A DNA stretch of 64,000 nucleotides. It comes from Thiodiazotropha sp040507035. GTDB lineage: Bacteria; Pseudomonadota; Gammaproteobacteria; Chromatiales; Chromatiaceae. This document shows positions 51,238 through 61,090 of the stretch, piece after piece. Under the pieces are notes generated by a model. It had not been told where the DNA came from. It did not search any database and worked only from the letters and a program-made list of their open reading frames with translations. The position numbers were made by a program, and so were the translations under genes. Location: NCBI GenBank assembly GCA_040507035.1, contig JBEVVR010000035.1, positions 186,001 to 250,000 of the forward strand, written 5' to 3'. Numbering within the stretch: the stretch's first letter is position 1; the number at the start of each line of letters is the position of its first letter.

Positions 51238-51603
51238 TTGGCAACACCAGAAGGGACCTTTTCCCGTCGTTGCAGACTGATAAAGCCCGACGACTATCGT
51301 CGGGTTTTTAGTGATGGTAAGCGTGTTTCCGACAAGTTGTTTCTGGTGCTGGGCAAACCTAACCAGCTCGGTTATGGGCGACTCGGGTTGGCTGTATCGA
51401 AGAAGAGTTGTCGTGGTGCCGTGGATAGAAACCGGATCAAACGTTTGATTCGTGAGAGTTTCAGAATCAACCAGACACTTCTCGCCGGACTCGATCTGGT
51501 AGTTGTCTCTAGACATGGCGCCGTAAATGCCGAGAATAGGCAGTGTTTGAAATCCCTTGGTCAACATTGGCGAAAGATGGTGGAACTATGCGCCACATCA
51601 TGA
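51238..51603 (+). CDS. rnpA: Ribonuclease P protein component
   Basis: A 121-residue basic protein that helps RNase P RNA cut the 5' leaders of pre-tRNAs. The family core is RLGLAVSKKSCRGAVDRNRIKRLIRESFR. It starts at TTG 51238, 15 bp after rpmH; no clear ribosome site is seen, which is common for this gene, as rpmH and rnpA share an mRNA. Its end overlaps yidD by 16 bp. Confidence 0.95.
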   Translation: MATPEGTFSRRCRLIKPDDYRRVFSDGKRVSDKLFLVLGKPNQLGYGRLGLAVSKKSCRGAVDRNRIKRLIRESFRINQTLLAGLDLVVVSRHGAVNAENRQCLKSLGQHWRKMVELCATS

Positions 51604-51824
51604 TCTTCCTGGTCAAGCTCTACCAGACGATCCTTAGTCCGTTTGTTGGGCAACATTGCCGTTTCTACCCAAGCTGCTCCGCCTACACATTGGAGGCCTT
51701 GGAAAAGCACGGTGCGATGTATGGCCTATGGCTCTCGATAAAACGTGTCTCCCGTTGCCACCCCTGGCACGAAGGCGGAGTAGACCCGGTCCCTGAACCC
51801 GGAAAAAAGCAGTTACATGGATAA
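51588..51824 (+). CDS. yidD: Membrane protein insertion efficiency factor YidD
   Basis: A 78-residue protein with a hydrophobic, amphipathic N-terminus (IMIFLVKLYQTILSPFVG) and the family motif HCRFYPSCSAYTLEALEKHG, later RCHPWHEGGVDPVP. It assists YidC-dependent insertion of membrane proteins. ATG 51588 is chosen; the frame is open to 51543 but that part is RnpA coding sequence in another frame. Overlaps rnpA and yidC. Confidence 0.95.
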   Translation: MRHIMIFLVKLYQTILSPFVGQHCRFYPSCSAYTLEALEKHGAMYGLWLSIKRVSRCHPWHEGGVDPVPEPGKKQLHG

Positions 51825-53481
51825 TCTACGACTCATCCTATTCTTCACTCTCGCCTTTGTTGGTCTGTTGCTCTATCAGGCCTGGCAGCAGGACTATGGT
51901 CCGCAGAGCCAGACACAGACAGAAACGAAAACATCGGACTCCCCCGGCCCTGAGCTCGCACAGGATTCTGCATCTGTGCCCTCAGTGGAGGTAAAAGCGG
52001 AGCTCCCAGCAGCTGTGGCTTCAGATTCCCCATCCACCGGCAAAACAACGCAAGCCGCTGTTGTTAAGGTTGAAACAGACCTGCTGAAACTGGAAATATC
52101 GACCCAAGGTGGCACTGTGCAAAAGGCCTTGCTGCTCGATTATCCCGTCTCTCTTGATCATCCGGATGTTAAGGTCGAGCTGCTCACGCCACGAGAGCCA
52201 GATATCTATATCGCCCAATCGGGTCTGATCGGAACGGAAAAGGGAAAGGCTCCCAGCCACGAGTCGATCTATGAGGCGAAACAGGGCAGCTATAAAATGG
52301 CTGATGACAGCGATGAGTTGGTTGTTCCGCTGACCTGGTCGAGCGGCGATGGTGTGGAGATCACCAAAGAGTTTGTCTTCCGCCGCGGCAGTTATGTGGC
52401 TGACGTTCGCTATTTGGTCAACAATCAGTCTGCACAAGATTGGGCGGCAAGGGACTATGGTCAGCTGCAACGCATGGAGCCAAGCAGCGATTCCAACGGC
52501 TTTACCACCTACACCTATACTGGCGGCGTCTACTATACCCCGCAGGAAAAGTATGAAAAGGTCGACTTCGACGAGATGGCGAAGAAAAAGCTCAACGTGG
52601 AGTCCGACCAGGGCTGGCTGGCGATGATCGAGCACTATTTCCTCAGCGCCTGGATACCGCCCAAAGACCAGGTTGAACACTTCTATACCAACGCCCTTTC
52701 CGGTGGTAAGTACCTGATCGGCAGCTACTCACCCACGGTAACCGTCGCTGGCGGGGAGACAAAGAGCCTGAGCCGACAACTCTATATCGGTCCGAAACTG
52801 CAAGACCAGTTGGAGGTGATTGCCGAGGGTCTCGAACTGACCGTCGATTATGGTTGGTTGACGGTTATCGCCAAACCGATCTTCTGGCTGTTGAAGACCA
52901 TTCACAACTGGGTCGGTAACTGGGGCTGGTCGATAATCATCCTCACCCTGCTGATCAAGGCGGCGTTTTACAAGCTCTCCGAGACCAGCTACAAATCGAT
53001 GGCGAACATGCGCAAGTTTACCCCGCGGATCCAGGCGATCAAAGATCGCTATGGTGATGACAAGCAACGCATTCAAGCCGCCATGATGGAGCTCTATAAG
53101 AAAGAGAAGATCAATCCCTTGGGCGGTTGTCTGCCGATACTGGTGCAGATACCGGTCTTCATCGCCCTCTACTGGGTATTGTTGGAGAGCGTGGAGCTGC
53201 GCCAGGCCCCATGGGTACTCTGGATCGACAGCTTGTCGGAGAAGGATCCCTACTTTATTCTGCCGCTGATCATGGGTGTCTCCATGTTCGTGCAGCAAAA
53301 GCTCAATCCGGCGCCACCCGATCCGATGCAGGCAAAGATCATGATGACACTGCCCTTCGTCTTTACCATCTTCTTTGCCTTCTTCCCGGCGGGATTGGTG
53401 CTCTATTGGGTGGTCAACAACCTGATTTCGATCGCTCAACAGTGGTATATCACGCGCAAGATCGAACAAGCGGCGAGCTGA
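51817..53481 (+). CDS. yidC: Membrane protein insertase YidC
   Basis: A 554-residue inner-membrane insertase. The first membrane helix is at about 5-22, a periplasmic domain (about 90-345) follows with a Ser/Thr/Gln-rich linker before it, and five C-terminal helices begin near residue 355 (WGWSIIILTLLIKAAFYKLSE). The cytosolic hairpin contains MELYKKEKINPLGGCLPILVQIPVFIALYWVL, and the conserved groove Arg region lies before it. It overlaps yidD by 8 bp. Confidence 0.97.
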   Translation: MDNLRLILFFTLAFVGLLLYQAWQQDYGPQSQTQTETKTSDSPGPELAQDSASVPSVEVKAELPAAVASDSPSTGKTTQAAVVKVETDLLKLEISTQGGTVQKALLLDYPVSLDHPDVKVELLTPREPDIYIAQSGLIGTEKGKAPSHESIYEAKQGSYKMADDSDELVVPLTWSSGDGVEITKEFVFRRGSYVADVRYLVNNQSAQDWAARDYGQLQRMEPSSDSNGFTTYTYTGGVYYTPQEKYEKVDFDEMAKKKLNVESDQGWLAMIEHYFLSAWIPPKDQVEHFYTNALSGGKYLIGSYSPTVTVAGGETKSLSRQLYIGPKLQDQLEVIAEGLELTVDYGWLTVIAKPIFWLLKTIHNWVGNWGWSIIILTLLIKAAFYKLSETSYKSMANMRKFTPRIQAIKDRYGDDKQRIQAAMMELYKKEKINPLGGCLPILVQIPVFIALYWVLLESVELRQAPWVLWIDSLSEKDPYFILPLIMGVSMFVQQKLNPAPPDPMQAKIMMTLPFVFTIFFAFFPAGLVLYWVVNNLISIAQQWYITRKIEQAAS

Positions 53482-53497
53482 CGCCGACAGCTTGACC

Positions 53498-54844
53498 ATG
53501 CAGCCGGTCGATACCATCGCGGCTGTGGCGACACCCCCGGGTCGAGGGAGTGTGGGTATAGTTCGCATCAGTGGACCCATGGCCGCCACCATCGCCGAGG
53601 CGCTATTGGGCACGCGGCCACCGCCGAGAGAGGCATGCTTTAAGCCCTTCCTCGATGCAAACGGCACTGTCATCGATAAGGGTTTGGCGATCTATTTCCC
53701 CCAACCCCACTCTTTCACCGGTGAAGATGTACTGGAGCTGCAAGGCCATGGTGGACCGGTGGTGATGGATCTGTTGCTGCAGGCGACACGACAACTTGGA
53801 GCTCGTCTGGCCCGGCCCGGAGAGTTCAGCGAACGTGCCTTCCTCAATGGCAAAATCGATCTGGTGCAGGCCGAAGCGATAGCCGATCTTATCGATGCGG
53901 AGAGCCAGGCCGCTGTCCGCTCCGCCACCCGCACCCTCCAGGGGGCCTTTTCACAGCGTATAAACCGACTTGTGGAGGCGCTGATCGAACTCCGCCTCTA
54001 TGTAGAATCGGCGATCGACTTTCCGGAAGAAGAGATCGATTTTCTCGATAGCGATAATGTAAGTGAACGCTTACACACCATAATGGCCGCAATCGAGTCG
54101 ACTCATCAATCAGCACATACGGGAAGACTCTTGAGAGACGGTTTGACCCTGGTCATTGCGGGACGCCCCAACGCGGGTAAATCGAGTCTTCTCAATGCCC
54201 TCGCCGGTGCCGAATCGGCGATCGTCACCGAGATTCCCGGGACCACCAGGGATCTGCTTCGCGAGCGTATCACCATTGAGGGTATGCCTATCCATATCAT
54301 CGATACGGCAGGTCTGCATGAGAGCCAGGATCCTGTGGAAATCGAAGGCATTCGCCGGGCTAAGCAGGAGATTGAACAGGCAGACCGGGTGCTTTGGGTT
54401 TTTGATGACAATACGGACCCCCGCCATCTTGCTCTCGACAGTGATCTGCTGCCACCCGGGGTGCCGGTTACCCTGGTGCGTAATAAGATCGATATCGCAG
54501 GTAAATCCCCGGCGATCTCCGAGGACGAGTCGGGGATTGAGATAGCCCTCTCGGCTAAACAGAGTGAAGGTATAGATCTGCTGAGGACCCATCTCAAGGA
54601 GTCAGCGGGTTTGCAGCATTTGGCCGAAGGGGATTTTATCGCCCGGCGTCGTCACCTCGATGCCCTGCAGCGGGCCCGGAAGCATCTGCTCGAAGCAGAG
54701 AATAGTCTGCATCGGGATCGCGCCGGTGAATTGTTGGCCGAAGATCTGCGCCTTGCCCAGCAATCCCTATCGGAGATCACGGGGGAATTCAGCGCGGATG
54801 ATCTTTTGGGGCGAATCTTCAGTAGCTTCTGCATAGGTAAATAG
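53498..54844 (+). CDS. mnmE: tRNA uridine-5-carboxymethylaminomethyl modification GTPase MnmE
   Basis: A 448-residue GTPase that works with MnmG on wobble uridines of tRNAs. Order: N-terminal folate-binding domain (TPPGRGSVGIVRISG), helical domain, G domain (GRPNAGKSS near 222, DTAGLHES, NKID) and the C-terminal CIGK motif whose Cys is essential. ATG 53498 aligns with the E. coli start; a TTG 6 bp earlier is less likely. Its partner mnmG lies 4.4 kb downstream. Confidence 0.97.
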   Translation: MQPVDTIAAVATPPGRGSVGIVRISGPMAATIAEALLGTRPPPREACFKPFLDANGTVIDKGLAIYFPQPHSFTGEDVLELQGHGGPVVMDLLLQATRQLGARLARPGEFSERAFLNGKIDLVQAEAIADLIDAESQAAVRSATRTLQGAFSQRINRLVEALIELRLYVESAIDFPEEEIDFLDSDNVSERLHTIMAAIESTHQSAHTGRLLRDGLTLVIAGRPNAGKSSLLNALAGAESAIVTEIPGTTRDLLRERITIEGMPIHIIDTAGLHESQDPVEIEGIRRAKQEIEQADRVLWVFDDNTDPRHLALDSDLLPPGVPVTLVRNKIDIAGKSPAISEDESGIEIALSAKQSEGIDLLRTHLKESAGLQHLAEGDFIARRRHLDALQRARKHLLEAENSLHRDRAGELLAEDLRLAQQSLSEITGEFSADDLLGRIFSSFCIGK

Positions 54845-55034
54845 TTTGACGGAGATACTGATACTTCCAAATTAGAGATCATTCTCTCGGCATTCATTTG
54901 CATCTATTCGTATAGATAGGTGTTATTGGCGGCTGAATTATTCAGCGATTTTCTTGATCGAGCACATTGTAGACGTGGCAAATGCAGTGCTAATTGTGGT
55001 GCAATAGGTTGACTATCAGAAGAGGAGTGAAATC

Positions 55035-55271
55035 ATGCTGGGCGAACCCCATGATCTACTACACGAATTTCCGGAATATGCAGAAAAGATTGCCGAGCTG
55101 CGGGCAAGCAATGATGTCTTTCACAACCTGATGGACGAGTACGACTGGCTTGATGCGCATATTCGCAATCTAGAGGAGTTGCATAATCCGGTTTCGGATT
55201 TTCACATGGAGGAGATGAAAAAGCGGCGCGTCTTATTGAAAGACAGGCTGTATGCGATTTTGCATGGTTGA
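55035..55271 (+). CDS. YdcH-type DUF465 small protein
   Basis: A 78-residue charged helical hairpin: LLHEFPEYAEKIAELRASNDVFHNLMDEYDWLD-type start (LHEFPEYAEKI, FHNLMDEYD) and C-terminal MEEMKKRRVLLKDRLY. This is the DUF465/YdcH family, of unknown function. A clear AGAGGAG ribosome site precedes the ATG. It is convergent with the transglutaminase gene, 3 bp away. The 190-bp spacer before it shows only a short GCTGAAT/ATTCAGC dyad. Confidence 0.88.
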   Translation: MLGEPHDLLHEFPEYAEKIAELRASNDVFHNLMDEYDWLDAHIRNLEELHNPVSDFHMEEMKKRRVLLKDRLYAILHG

Positions 55272-55274
55272 GTC

Positions 55275-57269
55275 CTACCGCGCTCGCGGTCGAAACTGAC
55301 GAACCCGTCGAGCGAACAACCGCTGCTGTCTCCTGTCGTTCTCCTGCGAGGCGTAGCGTAGCTCGATGTAGAGATCGGCGATAGCGCTGATTTGCGAAGC
55401 CAAATCGGGACGGTTGCGGGCAGCCCGTTGGGCAAAATCCAATGGGCCCTCATAGGATCTACGGCTGATGCCGATGCTCGACAGTTTGTTGCAGAAGCGT
55501 TGATATACCCGTTGTGCGGGTGAGAGCAACAACCTGCCCTGTCGAATGATAGTTAAACCCACCAGTAACAATACGATCGCCAGGATACCAAGGGTAATAA
55601 AGCTCCATTGCATCGAGGTGTAGGAGTCAACACCAAAATTACGCATCAAGGTGAATTGATGTTCCCTGCTATAACCGACGATCCATCGGCGCCACTGAAT
55701 ATTGGCATTGTCCAGGGCGTGGGTGAAGTGGCGTAGCACCGAATCAAGCGCTCCTCCCCCGTCGATCTCAAACATGGCCGGGGCGCCCTGCCCGGCAAAG
55801 TCCCGCCGCAAGGAATACTCGACACGCTCCGGTGCGACCGCTGCCGTGGGATCTATTCTGACCCAGCCCTGACCTTCCAGCCAGACCTCCGACCAGGCAT
55901 GAGCGTGATACTGGCGGATTATGAAATAGTCACCGAGGGCGTTGTATTCACCACCCTGGTAACCCAATACCAAGCGTGAAGGGATTCCGGCAATTCGCAT
56001 TAACTGGGTAAAGCTGGTTGCATAGTGTTCGCAAAAGCCCGCCATCCCCTCAAACAGGAACTCTTCGACAGGATTGGTTTGATACCTTGGTGGAGACAGG
56101 GTGTATATGAAAAGTTCTGTGTTGAAGTAGCGTAATGCCTGTTCAACAACCTCTCTATCGCTGTTTGAGGCTGCCTTCCACTGTGCAACCAGGTTGCGCT
56201 GTCTTTGGGTTATATTTTCAGCGAGATCCAAAGCACGTCTGCGTTGACCAGGTGAGATTCGGTTCATGGAGTAGCGGCTTAGTGAATGCAGGCTGTAGCT
56301 GATGGGTTTTGTTACCCGGTCGTTGTAGAGCAACTGAAAGTCATGGGTGAGCCTGCTTCGTGGCGGTGCTTCGAGGGGTATATCGAGGGCGAACAACCAT
56401 CTTTCATCATGGGGTTCGAGAAAAATCTCGTATTTGATCGGATTATCGATCATCCACAACTTGATGGTCTCTCTTCCAAGGGGACGCTTTTCATCGGTAT
56501 ACCAGCTGAATCCATCGCTATCCCACAATACCAAGCCACGCCAATACAGCTGCTTTTTCTCGGGTGGCGGTTGTTGGAATTGAACTCTGAATGCAACCTC
56601 GGAGGATTCGATCAAGTCACTGATAGCACCCGGTGTGACGCGATCGTCTAACCCTGTTCTGGCGCTAGCCTCAGAGGAGAAGTTCCACAAGGGTTGGGTT
56701 ATGCGCGGAAATACTATGAACAGAACCATCGCCACAGGCAGCGCCTGAAGGGTAATCTTGAAGGTGGCGATGAGCGGTCTATAAACCTTGCTTGAAGGCG
56801 TTACCCGATTGATCTCCATTAACAGCGAGGTAAGACCGATCACGACGCTAAACAGATAGAGAGACAATACAGCAGATTGGCTGAAAAGAAATTGTGTAAT
56901 GACGACGAAATAGGAGATAAAGACGGAGACATAGATATCCCGGCGCTTTCTGATCTCATTGACCTTCAACAACAACATCATTCCCAGCAAGGCCACGCCG
57001 GCGTCCCTGCCCAACAGGGTTTGGTATTGGGAATAGACAATGAAGATGGAGATCAGGGTTACCGCAAACAGCAGCAAGCGCCCCGGTTGTAACTTGTCTA
57101 TATAGAGGCCCAGTATTCGCCACGCCAACAGCAGTAGCAGATAGAGAGAAATATTAATCGGTACGTTGGCGACATGGGGCAATAGTGCCATCCCCATCAT
57201 CAGGCTCAACTTGGTAATGAAGCCGGGTGTCAGGGTAAAGTCAACCGGCTGTTTCATCGTCATATCCAT
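55275..57269 (-). CDS. TgpA-like transglutaminase-domain membrane protein (DUF3488/DUF4129)
   Basis: A 664-residue inner-membrane protein. Five to six helices occupy the first 200 residues (DUF3488). A periplasmic transglutaminase core follows at about 330-480 with GFCEHYATSFTQLMRIAGIPSR (catalytic Cys), HAHAWSEVW (His) and RIDPT (Asp). One more helix (about 555-575) precedes a C-terminal cytosolic DUF4129. TgpA of Pseudomonas has the same plan and is essential there; its substrate is unknown. The start overlaps the DUF58 gene by 29 bp or less (ATG 57269 or 57257). Confidence 0.9.
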   Translation of the reverse strand: MDMTMKQPVDFTLTPGFITKLSLMMGMALLPHVANVPINISLYLLLLLAWRILGLYIDKLQPGRLLLFAVTLISIFIVYSQYQTLLGRDAGVALLGMMLLLKVNEIRKRRDIYVSVFISYFVVITQFLFSQSAVLSLYLFSVVIGLTSLLMEINRVTPSSKVYRPLIATFKITLQALPVAMVLFIVFPRITQPLWNFSSEASARTGLDDRVTPGAISDLIESSEVAFRVQFQQPPPEKKQLYWRGLVLWDSDGFSWYTDEKRPLGRETIKLWMIDNPIKYEIFLEPHDERWLFALDIPLEAPPRSRLTHDFQLLYNDRVTKPISYSLHSLSRYSMNRISPGQRRRALDLAENITQRQRNLVAQWKAASNSDREVVEQALRYFNTELFIYTLSPPRYQTNPVEEFLFEGMAGFCEHYATSFTQLMRIAGIPSRLVLGYQGGEYNALGDYFIIRQYHAHAWSEVWLEGQGWVRIDPTAAVAPERVEYSLRRDFAGQGAPAMFEIDGGGALDSVLRHFTHALDNANIQWRRWIVGYSREHQFTLMRNFGVDSYTSMQWSFITLGILAIVLLLVGLTIIRQGRLLLSPAQRVYQRFCNKLSSIGISRRSYEGPLDFAQRAARNRPDLASQISAIADLYIELRYASQENDRRQQRLFARRVRQFRPRAR

Positions 57270-58212
57270 AGCGTGCCAGTAACGAAAGGCAACGCTGCTG
57301 ATGAAGTGGCCCCGAGCCCGTGGCTATCTTCTCCCCGGGCATGCGCAGACTGTAGGATTGCTCCCGCTCCTCCGCCTGCAGGATAAACCGGCAAAGCAGG
57401 CTGAGACGCTGCTCTGTTTCGTACTCTTTCAACAGCTCCCAATCGAGACTGACCTGGTCGCTTCTGTCGCCGCCGAACTGTTTGCTCATCAGTCCGCGTT
57501 CCCTGGCATGGGCCTTCCAGTCTATCTGTCGAGGGGAGTCCCCCAGACGATAGCTTCGCAGGCCGATAAAGTCGTCTGCTCCGACCCCGCGGTCACCGCT
57601 GTCACTATGGTTGTAGATCGCCTTGGTAGGTGGCTCACCCTGTGCGGCGGGTTTGGGATAGACAAGACAGCTGAGATCGAGCTGGGCATAGCTCCAGGCG
57701 CGGAAGAGACCAAATGGAAAGGTGGTATGGATAGTGATTTCAGGGATCGGCAGGATGCCACGGTGTTGAGTGTTGACCGGTATGTGTAATTCTGCGCCGC
57801 AGTCGGCTGCAATGTCGACAGTACCACCAGGTTGTCTCATGGCACTGAGAGCAATGCCATAGCGGTTGGTTTTGCTGTTGTTGACTACCCGCAGAGTGAA
57901 ATCGGCGGTCTGACCGGCGAACACAGAGGCGGCCTCTCCCGGCTGAATCGTTAATCCAAGCAGGTTACGCCAGGTATGCAGAATCGTGATCAACCAGATT
58001 CCGCCGAGGAGAAAGGTCATCAGGTGACCCAGATTACTGCCGTAATTTATCGAGCCGGCCAACATCAGCAACAGCAACAGCGCCAGTAGCATCCCCTGTC
58101 GAGTCGGTAGTATATAGATGCTGCGAGGTGCCACCCTCAACTTGCCGCGTGACTCGGGTTTGGCCCTTCGGCGCAGCTGCTGCAAACGGTTGGTTAGGGC
58201 AAATGCAGCCAT
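57241..58212 (-). CDS. DUF58 domain membrane protein
   Basis: A 323-residue protein with two membrane helices (about 38-55 and 60-80) and the DUF58 block GVGADDFIGLRSYRLGDSPRQIDWKAHARERGLMSKQF-type region (segments YRLGDS and IDWKAHAR). DUF58 proteins carry von Willebrand A-like folds and almost always accompany MoxR ATPases. It lies between moxR (1 bp apart) and the transglutaminase gene, so the three form one operon. Confidence 0.9.
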   Translation of the reverse strand: MAAFALTNRLQQLRRRAKPESRGKLRVAPRSIYILPTRQGMLLALLLLLMLAGSINYGSNLGHLMTFLLGGIWLITILHTWRNLLGLTIQPGEAASVFAGQTADFTLRVVNNSKTNRYGIALSAMRQPGGTVDIAADCGAELHIPVNTQHRGILPIPEITIHTTFPFGLFRAWSYAQLDLSCLVYPKPAAQGEPPTKAIYNHSDSGDRGVGADDFIGLRSYRLGDSPRQIDWKAHARERGLMSKQFGGDRSDQVSLDWELLKEYETEQRLSLLCRFILQAEEREQSYSLRMPGEKIATGSGPLHQQRCLSLLARYGYDDETAG

Positions 58213-58213
58213 C

Positions 58214-59131
58214 TCAGGGTATGGGAACGGAGCTGATCAGATTCATCACCAGGCTCTCCCCTTGGGGTTCGGCGCTGTCCCCCGCCGCTTGCAAGCGATG
58301 ACCGATGGTGGCGGGCAGCACGGCCTGGAGATCCTCGGGCAACACCAGCTTTCGGCCCTCGATCAAAGCCCATGCCCTGGCACTCTGCAGGATCGCCAGG
58401 CCGGCGCGCGGGGAGAGGCCGTGACGGTAGACGGCAGACTCTCTGCTGAAAGCGAGGATATCCTGACAGTAGTCGATCAAGGCATCAGAGACATGTACTT
58501 GCCTGACCTGTTGCTGATACTCGGTGAGCCTTTGCGTATCTATCACGGCCCCTGTTCTCTTCAGCATCTGCCGGCGATCCTCCCCGCTCAGCAGATTCCG
58601 TTCCGCTGCCCGCTCGGGATAGCCGATACGCAAACGCATCAGGAAGCGGTCGAGTTGAGACTCCGGCAGGGGAAAGGTGCCTACCTGATGGCTGGGATTC
58701 TGCGTGGCGATGACGAAAAAGGGTTCTGGCAGGCCGTGGGTGACCCCATCCGTGGTGACCTGGCGCTCCTCCATGGCCTCCAGCAGCGCACTCTGGGCCT
58801 TTGGGGTGGCGCGGTTGATCTCATCCGCCAACACCAATTGCGCAAAGATCGGACCGTGATGGAACTGAAAGCGCTGCTCGCTCCTGTCATAGATCGATAC
58901 ACCGACTATATCCGAAGGAAGCAGGTCGCTTGTAAACTGGATGCGTTGATAGTGAAGTCCCAACATCTGGGCCAGGGTGTGGGCCAGGGTGGTCTTGCCC
59001 ACACCGGGCAGATCCTCGATCAACAGATGACCCCGCGCCAGGAGACAGGCGAGTGATAGTTTCACCACCTCGTTTTTGCCCAATAGGATATTCCCGGCGG
59101 CATCGATAACCCTGCTTAGTTCGGTGCTCAT
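58214..59131 (-). CDS. MoxR-family AAA+ ATPase
   Basis: A 305-residue AAA+ ATPase with Walker A LPGVGKTTL near residue 44, Walker B VLADEINRATPKAQSALLEAMEE-type motif and sensor segments (ATQNPSHQVGTFPLPESQLDRF). MoxR ATPases act as chaperones that activate or assemble proteins, with DUF58 proteins as probable partners. It is the first gene of the MoxR-DUF58-TgpA module and divergent from mnmG. Confidence 0.93.
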   Translation of the reverse strand: MSTELSRVIDAAGNILLGKNEVVKLSLACLLARGHLLIEDLPGVGKTTLAHTLAQMLGLHYQRIQFTSDLLPSDIVGVSIYDRSEQRFQFHHGPIFAQLVLADEINRATPKAQSALLEAMEERQVTTDGVTHGLPEPFFVIATQNPSHQVGTFPLPESQLDRFLMRLRIGYPERAAERNLLSGEDRRQMLKRTGAVIDTQRLTEYQQQVRQVHVSDALIDYCQDILAFSRESAVYRHGLSPRAGLAILQSARAWALIEGRKLVLPEDLQAVLPATIGHRLQAAGDSAEPQGESLVMNLISSVPIP

Positions 59132-59215
59132 AGATTTCCGTGGTGTCTGTAGAATCGGCTAAAATGTTCGATTCCGGTTGTTGAACTTATGCCTTGGCGG
59201 CCCATATAGAGACCC

Positions 59216-61090
59216 ATGTTTTATACCAACAGTTATGATGTGATTGTAGTGGGCGGCGGACATGCCGGCACTGAAGCGGCGTTGGCCGCTGCGCGCATGG
59301 GAGCACAAACCCTACTGCTCAGCCATAATATCGAAACCCTGGGGCAGATGAGCTGCAATCCAGCCATCGGTGGTATCGGTAAGGGTCATCTGGTCAAGGA
59401 GGTGGATGCATTGGGTGGAATTATGGCCCATGCGGCGGATCTCGGTGGGATTCAATTTCGCATTCTCAACTCCCGCAAGGGGGCCGCTGTGCGTGCCACA
59501 CGGGCCCAGGCGGATCGGGTGCGCTATAAGGCGGCGATCCGCCATGCCTTGGAAAATCAGCCGAACCTGGAGATCTTTCAACAAGCGGTTGATGATCTGC
59601 TGGTGGAGCAGGAGCAAGTCACCGGGGTGGTCACCCAGATGGGCTTGAAGTTTAGCGCCAAGGCGGTGGTGCTCACCGTGGGTACCTTTCTCGGCGGTCG
59701 CATCCATATCGGACTCTCCAACTATGAAGGGGGGCGCGCCGGCGATCCTCCCGCGAACGCCCTTGCACAACGTCTGCGAGATCTCCCCTTTCGCGTCGAT
59801 CGGCTGAAGACCGGCACCCCGCCGCGTATCGACGGTCGCAGTATCGACTACTCGGAGCTGCAGGCACAGCCCGGTGATACCCCGACCCCGGTCTTCTCCT
59901 TTCTCGGCAGTGCGGCTCAGCATCCGAGCCAGGTCAGCTGCCATATCACCCATACCAACCAGGAGACCCACGATATCATTCGCGGTGGCCTCGCCCGTTC
60001 GCCCATGTATAGCGGAGTGATTGAGGGTGTCGGCCCGCGTTACTGCCCCTCCATCGAGGACAAGATCGTCCGCTTTGCAGATAAGGCGTCCCACCAGATC
60101 TTTATCGAGCCCGAAGGGCTGGATACCCATGAGGTCTACCCCAACGGTATCTCCACCAGCCTGCCCTTCGATATCCAGCATCGTCTTGTGCGCTCCATGA
60201 AGGGCTTTGAAAAGGCCCATCTGACGCGACCGGGATACGCTATCGAGTACGATTTCTTCGATCCCCGCGACCTGCAAGCCTCGTTGCAGACCAAGTATAT
60301 AGAGGGGCTTTTCTTTGCCGGTCAGATTAACGGCACCACAGGATACGAGGAGGCAGCCGCGCAAGGCCTGCTGGCCGGGGTCAATGCGGTGCTACACTAT
60401 CGGCAGCAACCCCCCTGGACACCGAGGCGGGATGAGGCCTATCTCGGCGTAATGGTCGACGATCTGATCACTCAGGGTACCCTTGAACCCTATCGCATGT
60501 TCACCAGCCGTGCCGAGTACCGGCTGATGCTGCGCGAGGACAACGCCGATCTGCGCCTGACCCAAAGCGGACGCGATCTCGGTTTGGTCGATGACCAGCG
60601 CTGGGAGGCCTTTGCACGCAAACGCGAAGCCATCGAGCGGGAACAACAGCGGCTGCAAGGGATATGGCTGACTCCCGGTGATGTCGATCCGGCCCAGGCG
60701 GAAGCGATTTTTGGCGCGATGCTCTCCAAAGAGGCCTGTGCCATCAACCTGTTGGCGAGACCGAATGTGGACTACAGGCAGCTGATGAGTCTGGACAAAT
60801 TAGGGCCGGGTGAAAGCGAACCCCAGGTCATCGAACAGCTGGAGATACAGGCAAAGTATGCCGGTTACATCGACCGCCAGCAGGGAGAGATAGAGAAACA
60901 GCGGGCCAACGAGGCGGTCTCGTTGCCCCTCGATCTCGATTACGCCAGCGTGCGTGGGCTCTCATCCGAGGTGAGAGAGAAACTGCAGCGCCACCGACCC
61001 CAGACCCTGGGACAGGCGGGGCGTATCTCCGGTGTCACCCCCGCCGCGCTCTCCCTGTTATTGATCCACCTGAAGAAGCGTTCTGCCTGA
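59216..61090 (+). CDS. mnmG: tRNA uridine-5-carboxymethylaminomethyl modification enzyme MnmG (GidA)
   Basis: A 624-residue FAD enzyme that modifies U34 with MnmE. The dinucleotide motif GGGHAGTEAA starts at residue 13, followed by the family blocks SCNPAIGGIGKGHLVKE, RILNSRKGAAVRATRAQADR, KTGTPPRIDGR and INGTTGYEEAAAQG. The C-terminal helical domain is complete. rsmG begins on the last base of its stop codon. Confidence 0.98.
   Translation: MFYTNSYDVIVVGGGHAGTEAALAAARMGAQTLLLSHNIETLGQMSCNPAIGGIGKGHLVKEVDALGGIMAHAADLGGIQFRILNSRKGAAVRATRAQADRVRYKAAIRHALENQPNLEIFQQAVDDLLVEQEQVTGVVTQMGLKFSAKAVVLTVGTFLGGRIHIGLSNYEGGRAGDPPANALAQRLRDLPFRVDRLKTGTPPRIDGRSIDYSELQAQPGDTPTPVFSFLGSAAQHPSQVSCHITHTNQETHDIIRGGLARSPMYSGVIEGVGPRYCPSIEDKIVRFADKASHQIFIEPEGLDTHEVYPNGISTSLPFDIQHRLVRSMKGFEKAHLTRPGYAIEYDFFDPRDLQASLQTKYIEGLFFAGQINGTTGYEEAAAQGLLAGVNAVLHYRQQPPWTPRRDEAYLGVMVDDLITQGTLEPYRMFTSRAEYRLMLREDNADLRLTQSGRDLGLVDDQRWEAFARKREAIEREQQRLQGIWLTPGDVDPAQAEAIFGAMLSKEACAINLLARPNVDYRQLMSLDKLGPGESEPQVIEQLEIQAKYAGYIDRQQGEIEKQRANEAVSLPLDLDYASVRGLSSEVREKLQRHRPQTLGQAGRISGVTPAALSLLLIHLKKRSA

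Noticed and set aside
54058..54075. Inverted repeat TGTAAG-N6-CTTACA similar to the palindrome before gmhB
   Set aside because: It lies inside the mnmE coding sequence, is imperfect in the centre, and nothing suggests regulation there.
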